A stretch of DNA of 64,000 nt from Camarhynchus parvulus (taxonomy: Eukaryota > Chordata > Aves > Passeriformes > Thraupidae). Positions 24,301-36,270 of this stretch are shown one piece after another. The stretch is from the NCBI RefSeq assembly GCF_901933205.1, contig NC_044573.1:59398493-59462492 (forward strand), written 5' to 3'. How positions within the stretch are numbered: position 1 is the first letter of the stretch; every line of letters begins with the position of its first letter. The notes under the pieces are model-generated. The model was not told the DNA's origin, ran no database searches, and worked only from the letters and a program-made list of their open reading frames with translations. Position numbers and translations under genes: made by a program.

Positions 24301-26094
24301 TCTGCCTGTGATGTGTATGGCATGTTTGCAGTTGCTCCAAGGATATGATTCACTCATTCCTAAATTGTGAATGATCTTAAAAGAAAATAAGTACATTCTC
24401 ATAAATTGAAAGTGGTAGAAAAAAATACTTTTCCTTGGCATATTTTAGGTAATGTATTGCAAGCCATTCCTTTTATAGCTAGTTTTCAAACTTGTATTTT
24501 ACATCTTCTTATCCAATTACTGCAGCTATAAGATACTTGTTTTTACAAATGGATAATGAGGTATTTGGCATAAACTGTTTGCTGTGTTTGGAATATTGAA
24601 CTCAATGAAGTCTTAAAATACATATTAAATGAATATTAAAACCATGCATTATGCTTTAATGACATTAAATATAACATTAAAATAACAATATTGAATGTGT
24701 ACATATCTTTATATGTACACATTATATGCTTCTAAAAGTTGGTATATATGGTTTTAATTTTCTGCTGGTATACATATATATATATATATACATACTCACT
24801 TGCTAGATATTAAAGACTACTTTTTAATGAAAGGCATCCATTAATCTATGTAAATTAATGAGATATATATCTCATAAACGCTCCCCATATGATTAAATTT
24901 TTTGTAATACCATTGTTTTAAATCTACCTAAATGAAATTTGAAAAAACCTTGAAGTTGTTTGAAAATTACTTGTCATTTCAGACTTAGGAAGCTGATAAA
25001 TTAGTATCGGCAGTAGTCTTCTAGCTCCATATTTTGGTTTTATTCTACTATAAGTTTAAGAAAATCACACTAGGGACTTATCAAGGTTAATGTATTGTTT
25101 ATGAAAAATATTTTAGGAGTCTCCCAGTTCAGAGTATTAAAGATATATAAACAAAAAACCCTCTGTTGAATACGTTAAAACATAAATTAAATTCTGCCTC
25201 AAATATACAAGAGGAGATTACTGCTCCCTTACTGCTATGGCAGAGGGTACTGTAGTAATGTTTAGGATGTCCTGTAGGATATGCATAAATCCAAAATATG
25301 CATACATAGAGAACTCTGCCAAGTCAGTTCAGTTTCCTAATCTTCAGGTTAACATAAAATGGGTTCATACTCCAAAATGAACTAAATCAGTTAATTTCCA
25401 GGACAGCTGGGAATTACCAGCATGAATTATCCCCCATTCTAGGAGTCTGTCTGCCTGGACTCAGAACCAGCTATGATACATTAAGGGCTTTGAGGACATG
25501 TATGAGAAGCTGCTTTGGGGAGCCTTCCCCTTATTCTCCAGGCCAGGACATCAGCTCAGGCTGTCATCCTGGTTCTGTGCCTGAGTCGTGCTGCAAGAAT
25601 GATTGTTCATGCCTCCCTCATTCTGCCTCCAATCCACACACTTGACTTTGTGACCTGGTCCCTGACCTGTCTGAGCACTATAGACTGGACTAGCAATCAC
25701 TGGGCCATGTCCAACCATTGTTCCAGTCACCAGACCTCATCTACTTTCCTCATTCAAGTACTTGGCTCTTCTCATCAGGGCTGCTGCTTTCCCTGTCTTG
25801 GTGTTGTCCTCAGCTTTGGGTTTTCCTCTGGTTGCAGAGGAGTCCCCCTCATGCTGCTCCCAAATGCTGACAGGAGTTTATAGGGATTCCAGTGCTGCCT
25901 GCAGCAGGAAAGTGACCTGAGTAGGCTCAACCCACTATGGCTCTCCAGGGATGTCCCAGGAAGACTTGTGCCACCAAGTCAGGGATTCAGAGCAGGATGT
26001 AACCCCCTTCCATGGGTGGAAGGCCCATGTTGTTGAGGTGCAGGGCACAATGAGTCAGTCCTTGAATCACAGTGCTCTCTCTCTCTCTTGCCAC
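24301..26094. other. Intergenic; AT-rich half, then a GC-richer unassigned block
   Basis: 24.3-25.4 kb is very AT-rich and holds a perfect inverted repeat at 24,694-24,723 (13-bp arms, loop CTTT), an AT dinucleotide run near 24,776-24,790 and an 18-bp palindrome at 24,858-24,875. From about 25,420 to 26,090 the composition changes to near-balanced GC. That block contains a 122-codon open frame (25,515-25,883) that matches nothing I know, and it ends at an LTR-like element. It may be internal or flanking sequence of that retroelement. Confidence 0.4.
24694..24723. repeat. Perfect inverted repeat, 13-bp arms
   Basis: AATGTGTACATAT and ATATGTACACATT flank the four-base loop CTTT with no mismatch. 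The location is intergenic and very AT-rich. It has no T-tract or neighbouring gene that would suggest a function. Confidence 0.9.
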
Positions 26095-26405
26095 TGTGTC
26101 CTGCTGGAAAGTGTTGCTTTGATTTTTTAAGATTTCTTAAGCTTTCTGATGTTTACATTCTTGTAACGAACTTTCTCACACACTTTCTGTAAATAACTTA
26201 TTGTTTTGCATTCTTTTATAGAAGAAGAGAAATTTGATAGACTGTTGGTTTGTCCAGTGTCATTGGAGAGGTGGCACTTTCACCCTCCAATCCACTGTCA
26301 CTTTTTGGAAAACTATTAATGTTAGAGTCAGAAAATAAACTTCCCTTTCTTCACCTTGAGAGCAGCAGTGTGTGCGCTTGTGTTGTTTCGTGTCCTATAG
26401 TGACA
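26095..26405 (+). mobile_element. Solo LTR-like element, plus orientation
   Basis: The segment from about 26,095 resembles a common passerine LTR. It contains 'tgtaaataacttattgttttgc', a degraded TATA-like 'actattaatg' (26,311), a polyadenylation signal AATAAA (26,334-26,339) and a U5-like end 'ttgtttcgtgtcctatagtgaca'. The spacing of the last three is right for U3-R-U5. The termini read TG...CA, but I cannot find a matching target duplication, so the 5' boundary is approximate. Confidence 0.6.
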
Positions 26406-28819
26406 TCAGGGATGTAGCTCCTTGTCCCGAAGGACCTGAATCATGAACAATATATATACAAACCCTTTTAAATTACTTGGCGTAGAGGGTGTTTTCCACC
26501 ATGATGATTGAAGGCAGTGCAATAAAAAGTACAGCTTTAAATGAGAGACAGCCTTGACTCGGTAGACCTTATAAACAAAAAAGCGTAAGATCAGTAGGGT
26601 TAAGATAAGCAGGGGGTAGGAAAAAGAGAAGGACATAAAAGACCTGAATTTTGGCAAACCAGTTTAACAGCTGAGATTTTTGAAATATTTTTAAATAAAT
26701 GCGTTTGCTGCTATAGTAGCTTATTTCAAAATATACTGTATGTGTTTGCCAAATGCTATCAACATCCAGTGCTGTACTCATCTAGTGCAGCCTATCCTAG
26801 CTTTAACTCTCAGTAAGGGCTTTTCAGGCAGCCTAAACATTACTCAAAGTATTCAATATTCTTTTTTTTTGTCTAAGAAGGTCCACTTCCTGGAGGCAAT
26901 TGATTTCCTGTGACTATCAGCTTCCTTTTAAAACAAAATGACAATTTACAGGCATATTGATTGCAGAGGTAAACTTGATCTAAGTGCTTAATTTGAAAGA
27001 ATAAAGAAAAATTAAATAAAATAATATGTTAAAAACATATAGGATTCTTATAACTTTGAGATTTGTTGGTGAATGCTGGGTATTTATAATTTTCAGTACC
27101 AAGTTGAGCCTTTTTTTCAATCAAAATATATTTGGGTTAGTTGCCTGAATGTTGCTAAAACAGATGAAAGCAAATCAAAATGAAATTAGCACTGTCAACC
27201 ATTGAGGAAATGGGTCTTTTTTATCCCTGTGCTACATGTGAACCTGATTCTGAAAAACAAATTCTTTTGGCAGGATTAGCATGAACAACATTGAAGATTG
27301 TAATCAGAATGAATAATTTTTTTTTCTCTTACCTCATAAATGAAAAAGAAAAAATGTGGTTTAGAAAGTACATTTATGGAAGTTTAGTCTTCTGAGTAGC
27401 AAGCAAGGATTACTTTGGCAAGCTGTGTAGGCATTTATATCTGAAAAGCAAACAGAATTTAATTATTTTGACAAATCACTGTGGTTTTCAAGATTTATCA
27501 CTCATGAAGAAAAATTAATATGCTTAATAAGTGATCATTCTTGTTCCAGCCTAGCAATTCCAAACTTTTAAATGCTCTTTTCTTAATTCTAGTTAGCATA
27601 TTAAGCATGGAATTAAATTTGAATGTTTTAAATATATCATTTGAACTATAGAGGTTTATGTAGGAAATGTGTTGCAGTACTGGTCCAAGCAAAAAATGCT
27701 TCATCTCTACTAACAAGTATTATTCTGCACAGTCTCAGCTGTGTTTCCAAGCAACACGAATTCCCTCATCTTTTTGATGCATTTCACCTCCGTTTCTGTC
27801 ACACTGAGCTCCTACCTCACCTTCCACTGTGGCACAGTCTGCTGTTGGTACTTCCCAAAAGTTCTTGACTGAGTGCTGGTGTACTTCATAACTAGATTGT
27901 GGCATTTGAACAAGGCAACACACAGATCCATACCTTCATTTACAGCGTTCTCCTGGATCTGATCCAATGGCTGCCCTAACAAGAATATTTTTGGGACATC
28001 ACAGCTTCAATCATGTCCATACTTTGAATTTCTGAGGCATCTCTGAATATCATACCTCATGTGACTTCACAGTCGTGGCTGAGAGGAACTCAAGCATTAA
28101 TGTTTACTGATAGTACAGTTTCATCCTCCAGATTCTGAGATGATCCACAGTAAGCGATCACTTTCAATATATCCAAGTCCCCCTTCCAGGACTTCACTCT
28201 AGGTGTGGATATTTCTGGTCCATTGAAACCTAAGACAACATTATCAGGTTCCAGAGGGAAAAATGCCCAGCTGTTCTCGGCTTTAAGCAGATACACATTC
28301 CTTCCAACATCCATGGAAAAAAAATCCCTCACTTATATAAGGAACTGAAAGAAGAAACAGCTGCTCACCATACTTTAGTTTCTCTCAGTCACATCTTATC
28401 AGCATTAGATACATCAACCATGTTTATGATGCCCAATATTTTTGAAATGCCAGACAGACTAGCTTACTGTATTGATACTGATTGCATGACACTTCCTACT
28501 GGCATTGTCAGCATTGATACATCTTTGCCATTGCTGAATGTTTAAAGTGTTATGGGCCACCAGGGCTGCATGTGATACAGGTTTGATGATGTGTGCCCTT
28601 TGCAGCCTAGATAAAGCAAATGAAGAATCTCACTCACATAATTGCAGTAAGAATTAACATTTCCTAGACCTTTGCCCACCTCATGCTGTGGATCTGGTTC
28701 CATGAGAAAAATATCATCTATTGCAGCATCTGCAGCTACACTGATTCCACTTGTCCTGATTTATTCTGGTTTGTCCTGATGTAAAGAATCCTCTTTATAT
28801 ATTCTTTATATCTTTTTCC
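26406..28819. other. Intergenic sequence with an unassigned, more GC-rich tract
   Basis: 26.4-27.6 kb shows nothing. From 27.7 to 28.8 kb the DNA is less AT-rich, and several frames stay open for 75-103 codons on both strands, including plus 28,234-28,545 and minus 28,090-28,332. None has a start codon in a good context, splice sites or a motif I can name. A decayed retrocopy or unidentified repeat is possible. Confidence 0.4.
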
Positions 28820-29195
28820 TTGCTCTGGTCAGCCTGGAGTAGAGGAGACTGAGAGGAGACCTTATTGTAGTTACAACTTCCTGGTGTGAGGAACAGGAGG
28901 GACAGACATCCCTTCTCTGCGGTACACAATGACAGGTCTAGAGGGAATGGCCAGGAGAGGTTTAGGTTGGATACTAGGAAATTCTTCACCCAGAGGGTGT
29001 CTGGGTGCTGGAAAAGGGTCCTCAGGGAAGTGGTCACAGCACCAAGCCTGACAGAGTTCAAGAAGTGTTTGGACAATGCTCTCAGGCACAGGGTGTGACT
29101 CTTGGGGTGTCCTGTGTGGGACCAGGAGTTGGGCTGGATGATCTTGATGCCTTTTAACTTGGCATGTTTTATGGTTCGGTGATTCAGTGACTCAG
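28820..29195 (+). mobile_element. CR1 LINE fragment, 3' end
   Basis: A relatively well-preserved CR1 tail in plus orientation. It begins 'ctctggtcagcctggag', continues 'gagaggagaccttattg', 'aggtttaggttggatactagg', 'aaattcttcacccagagggt' and 'gggctggatgatcttgatgcc', and ends in a degenerate ATTC(A/T)GTGA-type repeat near 29,170-29,195. It is truncated at the 5' side and lacks the reverse transcriptase. Open frames on both strands in this interval come from the repeat. Confidence 0.92.
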
Positions 29196-30540
29196 GGACT
29201 CCTATCCTTCTTCCTGTTCTTTATCACTTCTTCATTTCTCCTCCTTATTACAGGCAGAAAATTTGCTTGGCTGGCTAGAAGAGGGAGAGAACATTTCTTG
29301 TACCCCAAATGGTAACTTTCTGCTTTACTCTCACTTGTAAAATAAGTTTCACAGCACCAAGCCCAAAGCCTCTCTCCCATCCGTATGTAGCATCCTGCTG
29401 TTGTGTATGCCCAGTCCTTTTAAAGAAGCCGGGGTCCTGTGAGAGCTGAATGAAAAACGTCATTTTGTTCAGTGCATAACATAAGGCATGGTGGGTGGCT
29501 GCCCACACATGCAACAAGTACAAAAATCGGTCTGCAGGCTGCCTCCCACACATTTCCCCATCTTCCCTTGCTCCCCTGATACCGTCCTGAACCTGGAGCC
29601 TAGAGTCAGGACATACTACTCCACCTTTTATTCTTGTATCATCTACTCAGAGGTGTCTACTTCTAGACTAAAACCTGCTAGAATGTGCATAAAGCTGTGG
29701 AAGACCTCTCTTGTTGCAGGGAGTGCAAGGAGAAAGGACAGAGAGATGAGCTTTGAGGCATCAGTGCATCAAGAACAGGTTTGTGTTCTCTTTCCCCCTT
29801 CAAATGTTTTGTTTTGTAGTACTTCTCTACAAAAGGACAGAACAGAATCTTTCTAATAAACTTGTTTCCTGAGAAGAACCAGCCACTTTCCATACCTGTC
29901 TAGTCACGTGCAAAAAGATACAGCAACTCAAGATGCAGCAGTGGTGCCTCACTGCCTCTCAGGGGCCCATTGATGGATGGGGAGCCTTTACCTGCCTGAA
30001 AGCTCAATTTCAGGCTGGTGGCACTTGTCCTTAATGGTATTAGCAGAGCAACAATGCTGGAAACAAGATTTCTGGCTGTCACTTTGACAGTGAATTACTT
30101 CTGGTAACTGAAGTCCCTTGCTCCTCTACACTTTCTTTTGACTGCTTTCTGGGATGGTCTGACACCCTTACGCAACATGCCAAGAAGGTGTCCTATTTGA
30201 CAAAGAAAGAGATGGGTTGAAGAAATATAGGTTTCCAAGACAGAAGACAGCTCCATTGAGGACTGTGAAAAAAGGTCAGAAATAGGGGGCTGGCTGTGTG
30301 GGGATGGGCTGTGTCTAAACAGGGGGCTATTTCTATGCAGATCAATGACAGGTAGCCCAGACCATGCTTGTGGGCTGGTATTTTAAGCAAAAATCAGTAG
30401 TGAGTTTTTTCTACACTGGGATGGAAATAGAGCTCTACATTAGCCTGTGTAGAGTTGAGGACTTAAGTTTTAGCTCTCATGTTTTTCAGATTCTGTGCTT
30501 AGTGTGTGACTCTGAACTTCATATAAAGTATTAGCAAGTC
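29196..30540. other. Intergenic, no gene seen
   Basis: Composition is mixed and a few open frames reach 92-122 codons, but none is recognisable and opposite-strand frames overlap. No repeat family identified. Confidence 0.4.
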
Positions 30541-30890
30541 TTCACAGTTTAGTTAGATAAACAATCCTTTTCCAGCCCGAGAACCAAGGACATTGTTGCA
30601 ACTTTGGGCCCAAGAAAGTATAAACAACAGTGAACTGTGGAGAGCAAACTGGGAGGATGGGACTTAATTACCTGAAGCTGCAATTGGACAATTAACCCCA
30701 ATATGTAAATGGACCAAAACTTAAAAAAGTGTGAAAAGTTGTGACTGGTCATCCATCTTGGGTCTATCTTGGGTAGAGCCACAGCTCTTTTACTGCCCAA
30801 GGTGTATCCTTTGAAGATCTTTAATAAATTCCTAATTTATTCCTTTAACTCAGTCTAGCCTTTGTTCCACAGTCGCCTCTTTAGGCATCA
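30541..30890 (+). mobile_element. Solo LTR of an endogenous retrovirus
   Basis: About 350 bp that I recognise as an avian LTR. The U3 contains 'gaaccaaggacattgttgc' and 'ctgcaattggacaattaacc'. A TATA position now reads ACTTAAAAAAGTGTG (30,720-30,734), where a TATAAAA would be expected. The R region has 'gtgactggtcatccatcttg', then AATAAA at 30,821-30,826, and U5 ends CTTTAGGCATCA. The flanks are AAGTC before and GAGTC after, a 4-of-5 match that could be a decayed target duplication. The first bases (TTCACAG) depart from the expected TG start. No coding sequence is present. Confidence 0.78.
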
Positions 30891-32109
30891 GAGTCAGCTC
30901 ATATAATTCTTTCAGGAAAAAGAAAATCAGCGGATTTTGTGAAATAAGAAAATCTCAGTGGGAAAACAATGAGCAGTCACAAACCAGTTATACATAAGAA
31001 TATTACTTTTTAACTAACTTTCATATTGTTTTCATGTGTTGAATGAACTGAATTATTCCAGGATTTGTTTAGTACGATCCAGTTTTCTTTACATGCAGTA
31101 CTGTAAAGGGAATATTGATCCTTCTTTAAAAAGAAAAGTTCCTAGCCCTTTCATTTGTAAGGATAGGATTTTAAAAATGTGTAAGTGTACTTACACTAGA
31201 TTTAAGGAAATGAACAACTGAACTTTACTTCTGTATCATGACACAATGAACTTTACCTTTGTGTCAAGATGCAATATACACAACATTGTGTGAAGTTAGA
31301 AATATCTCTGGACACATCTTATTGCTAACCCCTAGCTCACTCTGAAGACCTTTAGCCAGGTCTGTTTATAATGAGTGCTGTACATGCACAAGACTTGCAA
31401 AGAGGCGAATGGTAAGAGCAGAACACACAGAGATTGATAGAGAGAGGAAAAACTTTTGGTTTACAATTCCTCCCAGAAGGCCAAAATTGACTCTAAAGCA
31501 AATAGACATTGTACCAGCTATACCAACACAACCATTTTTAGTAAAAGTAAATATTTTCCTGGTCTCTGCCTAGGAAATGAAAGTCAGGTTGTGTTTTCAG
31601 CATTCAAGACTCAGTCCTTTTGATAGTTTGTTGTGAAAAAACAGATACAAATAGTGATAGTTACACTATTCTGTGGATGTATTACCTTAAATCAACAGCA
31701 ATTTACTTGAACAACTTTTTATTACAGATTTTCTGCATATGCCAGTAATTAGTATTACAAATCTGAGAAATGGAGAGTGTCTTCCAGGCAAAACAGCCAT
31801 ATCAATAGGTATTTTTTGCCATTCCTCTGGCTAACATTGTGTGAAATCCAATATTGGTTTTCAGCCCTTTTTCTCTCAGCTGCAGCTAACAATCTCTGGT
31901 TGGGAAAAGTGATGAAGATAACTTTTAAAGGTATCACAGAATGGCAGGTGTTCATTGGTCCTTAATTTTTCTAATTTCTCTTCTCTCTTCTCCTTCTTTT
32001 TTTAGCATACATTTCTTATTGTTTAACTTTACCTATCTCTATCAGCAAACACACTGTATGTGGGAGGAACACAACACACAAATTCAGTGCTGCTCTAACT
32101 GCAGTAATA
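30891..32109. other. Intergenic AT-rich sequence, no gene seen
   Basis: Nothing supported apart from short chance frames. Confidence 0.45.
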
Positions 32110-33001
32110 ACAGTTGGAGTTCTTGATGGTCTGGACATGCATAAGACAGTGGGTGCCCATGGGATGCACCCATGATGCCCAGGGAGCTGGCTGATGTCAT
32201 TGATCAAAGTTTATCTCTGGATAAACTTTAATCAATCATAGCAACTGCAAAAAGTACCTGAAGACTGCAAGAAAAGGAAATATTACTCCTATCTTGAAGA
32301 AGGACAAGGAAGATCCAGGGAACTACAGGCCAATCAGCCTCACCTTGATCCCTGGAAAGGCACTGGAGTAGCCAATCCTGCAAACTATTTTCAAGAACAT
32401 CATATGGAATGGACAGCATGACTTCACCAAGCGAAATTCATGTTTGACCAAACTGATACATTTTTACAGGGAAATTTCTGGCCAAGTAGATGAGGGGAGA
32501 GCAGTGGGTACTGTCTGCCTTGACTAAGGATAACTTCAGCTGTGTTAGATGAGGTATTGACCTCAGGTCAAGGGAGGTGATCCCTCTCCTTTACTCAGCA
32601 CTTGTAAGGCCAAACCTGGAGAGCTGGGACTGTTTAACCCAGAGAAGAGAAGGATGAGGTGGGCTCTTATTAATATATGTAAGTACCTGAAGGCAGGATG
32701 CAAAGTCAATGGATCTTGGCCCTTTTCAGTGGTGCCCAGTGGCAAGACCAGAAGCAATGGGCACAAACTGAAACACAAAAGGTTCTGTGAATACATCAGA
32801 AAACACTTTTTTTACTCTGTGAATGACCAAGCATTAGCACAGGTTGCCCAGGTAAGTAGGTAGTCTCCATCCCTTTATTCAGAAGCCATCGGGACATGAT
32901 CCTGGCCAAGCAGCCCTAAGTGATTCTGCCTGAGCAGAGGGGTTGGAGCCAGGTGAATTCCATAGGTCCATTCCAACCTCAACCATTCTATAATTCAGTG
33001 G
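32110..33001 (+). mobile_element. CR1 LINE fragment with remnant reverse transcriptase
   Basis: This copy reaches further 5' than the others. Near 32,172 it reads MPRELADVIDQSLSL, matching the CR1 'RVLRELADV' segment. Near 32,289 it reads [20 protein letters not shown] and then TLIPGKALE, matching the conserved '[27 protein letters not shown]' block, with a TAG stop at the end of it. The 3' half (32,570-33,001) is a decayed tail ending 'ggtccattccaacctcaacc' and 'attctataattcagtg'. A large internal part of the reverse transcriptase is missing, so this is a deleted, inactive copy. Confidence 0.9.
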
Positions 33002-35744
33002 CTCTTCTCATATAAGTAATTTAGACTAGAAACCTTAGAAGCTTAAAATCAAATTTGATCAGTGTAAGAAACAAATTACATGAGAAATTTGTCCATAATA
33101 GGACAATACTAGAACTGATGATAGTGGAAGTCTCTCATTCATCTCAATCAGTCTCTCATTCTACTTTTAAGTTACCCTTAAAAAATTTATTAATACTTTT
33201 CATTAAAAATACGTACTGATAGAGGTAAAAATGAGATATTTAAAATATTATAAAATTATTTATGTTGTTTAATCATGCAATGATATGTGTGTTATGCATA
33301 ATTTAGGCTGCTTTTTTTACTTAAAAATAATGAGCTAGGTATTTTACACACACAGCCACAAAAAAATCTTCCCCATAATCAAACCACTTTGTCAACGCTC
33401 TTTACATTTAATGAGCTGGTTCACCTAGAATATACAGCAATATCCTTTTTTTATGGCTAGGTGTATAATATAAGGGATTTCAATAAGAAAGAAAGAGCTG
33501 CAGGAGTTGGCCAAATGTGAGCTTCAGCAGAGACTCAAGAGACACTCTGTTTTTTCCATTCTCATTTCTAACTTCTACTGCTATCCCCTCTCTACCCTGT
33601 TCAGATTCATCATTTACTCAGCTCCCTTCTATGACACTGGAGTCAGCAGCTCGATTTTCTACATACCCAACCCCTTAATGAGTCTTAATTATTCCATCAT
33701 CTTTTGGACTGACCCTCAGAAGTGAAAAGTCATGTGCTTGGGACTCAAAGGGAACTGTTCATGAGGGTCTGCAATTTGGCAAGAAGTGCTCAGTAATTCT
33801 GTTTAAAATATGAATGACTTCTTTATACACAATTTTAGAAGTAACAATAAATCTATTGTATTGCAATTCCAGTGTGTTGTAACACAGCCTGTACACCAGC
33901 TGTTCTTGTTTACAACATGAGAAAACCCTTCACCATAAAGGCTCTTGTTTAAACAGAAAACATGCCATATATTGTGATCATGCTATAAGCATGCAATGAT
34001 TATGAAAAATTATATGAATCTCATATTATTTGATGATTATTTAGATCTAATTAGGTTGAGGTTGAGTGAATCTTGATCTTTCTTCTTATAATTTCCATGT
34101 ATGTCTGTACATGGAGACCTATACAGATTTAACTTAGAAATAACATGTTTATTATTATGCTTGCTCTACTAAACAGGTAGTAAGGTGCTAATATAGAATA
34201 AATCGGTTTGGTTTAATTGAGTTAATTTGCACCTTCTACTGTTTTCTCAAAATTGGCCTATTTTTTTAATCTAAAAGACTGTGTCGACATATGCAATATG
34301 TAGAGTGCCCTGCTATTTATGTAATACTGATAATAAGCCACCACACAATTCCTCTTAAATTCTCAGTAATGAAGTGCTGGCATGTGTCTGATTTTTCTCC
34401 ACATGGTTTTAACGAAGAGCTTTTCAGTTTTACTAGTACATAATTAGAATATATGCATAAATCCCACTCTATTGCTCCAATGTAATTAAAGATCTTTCTT
34501 CAAGAAGAAAATTATAAAAGTTTTCTAAGCAGAGTTGCTGAAACCTGAAATCCTTGACTAAATGCATTTTTATGCATGAATCAATCTTCTGAAATAATTC
34601 TGAAAACAATTAATAATGGTCTGCTTAAGAGAAAGCATCTTAGTTGTTTAATGTGGGAGAGAAGTTTCTCAACACTTCCTTCTGCACAACTTTCATAACA
34701 GTGTTAAGAAAAGCAGAGTGTTCAGGCATTCTGCTCATGTAGAAGATACAAAACTCCTTTGTGTTAATTAGCTTTAAATAAAACTCTTTTCAGGTAAAGT
34801 TATTTACATTTTTGGATGTCTTATAGTATACACACCAGTAAAGTATAAAGCAGAAAACTCACTCCAAAAATAGACATTATAGAGCTATATTAAGTAATGC
34901 TAATTTGTTTAAACTTTACCTCCTTTTGCCCAGGGTGCAGCAGAGGCAGCTAACAGCCATAACACTTTGCACATCTATTTCTGGGTTTCTTTTCTTGCCT
35001 GGGTTGGTTGGAGAACTTCCAGGAATTTGTCTAAGAATTTTGAGATGCCGCCTGCTGCTGGAAAAGTGTGAGTACTAGAGGCTTTGGCATCTAGCAAACT
35101 CAGTTTATAAAAGTATCTGCTAGTCTTTCCTGCTCAAAAGGTGCTTAGAGCTTTTGTCTGCAACTGACTCCGGGTTATGGAGTGTCAAACTCCCACAGGG
35201 CTACAGCTATCAAGCCACCTACCACACCTGCCGTGCATCAAGTAGTAACTAATGACACATTGTTTTGTGCAGAAGAGTTAGGGAAGGGTGTCACAAAGCT
35301 GCTTAAAGCAGCATGGATCTGGAAGACAGGCCTGGGCATGTGCCACAGAACACAGATCCTCTCATCAGCTCGAGCAGCTAGTGGTACAGCAGAAGCCTTG
35401 GCTCAGAGCTCTGAAGGGCAGCTGTGGCCATCCAGGTCTCTGGGGCTTCAGGCAGCAACTGGTGCCTCTCCCTGGGCCAGAGCAGGAGAAGATGGTGTCC
35501 TTGCCTGCAGGGGATGTGCTGGGGCTCAGAACCTGCCTTGCCAACAGGAGAAGGCAAGAATGAGTGGTATCAGAAAATGTGAAAAAGATTAACAGGATCT
35601 TCACAATGATTCAGCAGAGACCAAGGCTCAAATCATCCACTGCACAAGAGAAGAAGAAGCTGGCATTTTCTCTAGTCTTTTATCACCAACATTACAGAAG
35701 CTTTTTTTTTTCTACAGAAGCTGCCCTGAATGTCCCTGATTGGA
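33002..35744. other. Intergenic, AT-rich then a short GC-richer block
   Basis: 33.0-34.9 kb is AT-rich with no feature. 35.16-35.57 kb is GC-richer and carries a 136-codon frame that begins at a GTG rather than an ATG. It has no recognisable domain and sits next to a CR1 copy, so I do not call it a gene. Confidence 0.4.
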
Positions 35745-36270
35745 TTTATTTCTATTAGAGCTTTAACTTTCCTAGCCAGATCCCTGGCAGTTTGGACAAT
35801 CTCTCTGTCCAGGTCACCTTGCTTATACCTGCCGTAGGCTTCCTTTTTGTATTTGATTTTGTCCAGAACCTTCTTGGTCCTACATGCAGGCCTCCTGGTG
35901 TTTTTTCCTGGCCTTCTCTTTCTTGGGATGAATTGATTCCAAGCTTGGATTAGGTGATCTTTGAAGATTAAGCCGCTTTATTGGGCCCCTCCTCCCTCTA
36001 GGATTTTATCCCATGATACTCTACCAAGCCTGAAATCCAGGGTAGTGAGCTGGCTGTGTTCCATCCGCACTGCTCCAAGGACCTCAAATTGCAGCATTCA
36101 TGGTCTCTGAGGCCAAGGCTTCACATTTCTCACCAGCCCCTCCTTTTTGGTGTCCACACAATGTGTCCACAATGCCAGTAAGATCACTGTCCTGCAGATG
36201 TGTGCACAACTCTTAACTCGTTTATGCCCCATATTACGTGCCCTTGCATAGCTCGTGAGGCTGACTTACC
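35745..36270 (-). mobile_element. CR1 LINE fragment, endonuclease-RT linker, minus orientation
   Basis: The minus strand encodes the region between the CR1 endonuclease and reverse transcriptase. Recognisable pieces are QLTTLDFRLGRVSWDKILEG, then ARKKTRRPACRTKKVLDKIK, then EAYGRYKQGDLDREIVQTAR and DLARKVKA. These follow the CR1 pattern 'LTTLDFR...VPWDKALEG', 'KNARRPAWMNKELLDKLK', 'EVYRRWKQG...EIVRAARDQVRKAKA'. Frameshifts and stops interrupt it. The fragment is truncated at both ends and is the longest minus-oriented LINE here. Confidence 0.88.

Noticed and set aside
35182..35592. 136-codon plus-strand frame
   Set aside because: It starts at GTG, is low in secondary-structure-like pattern, matches no family, and sits in a GC-richer patch beside a CR1 copy.
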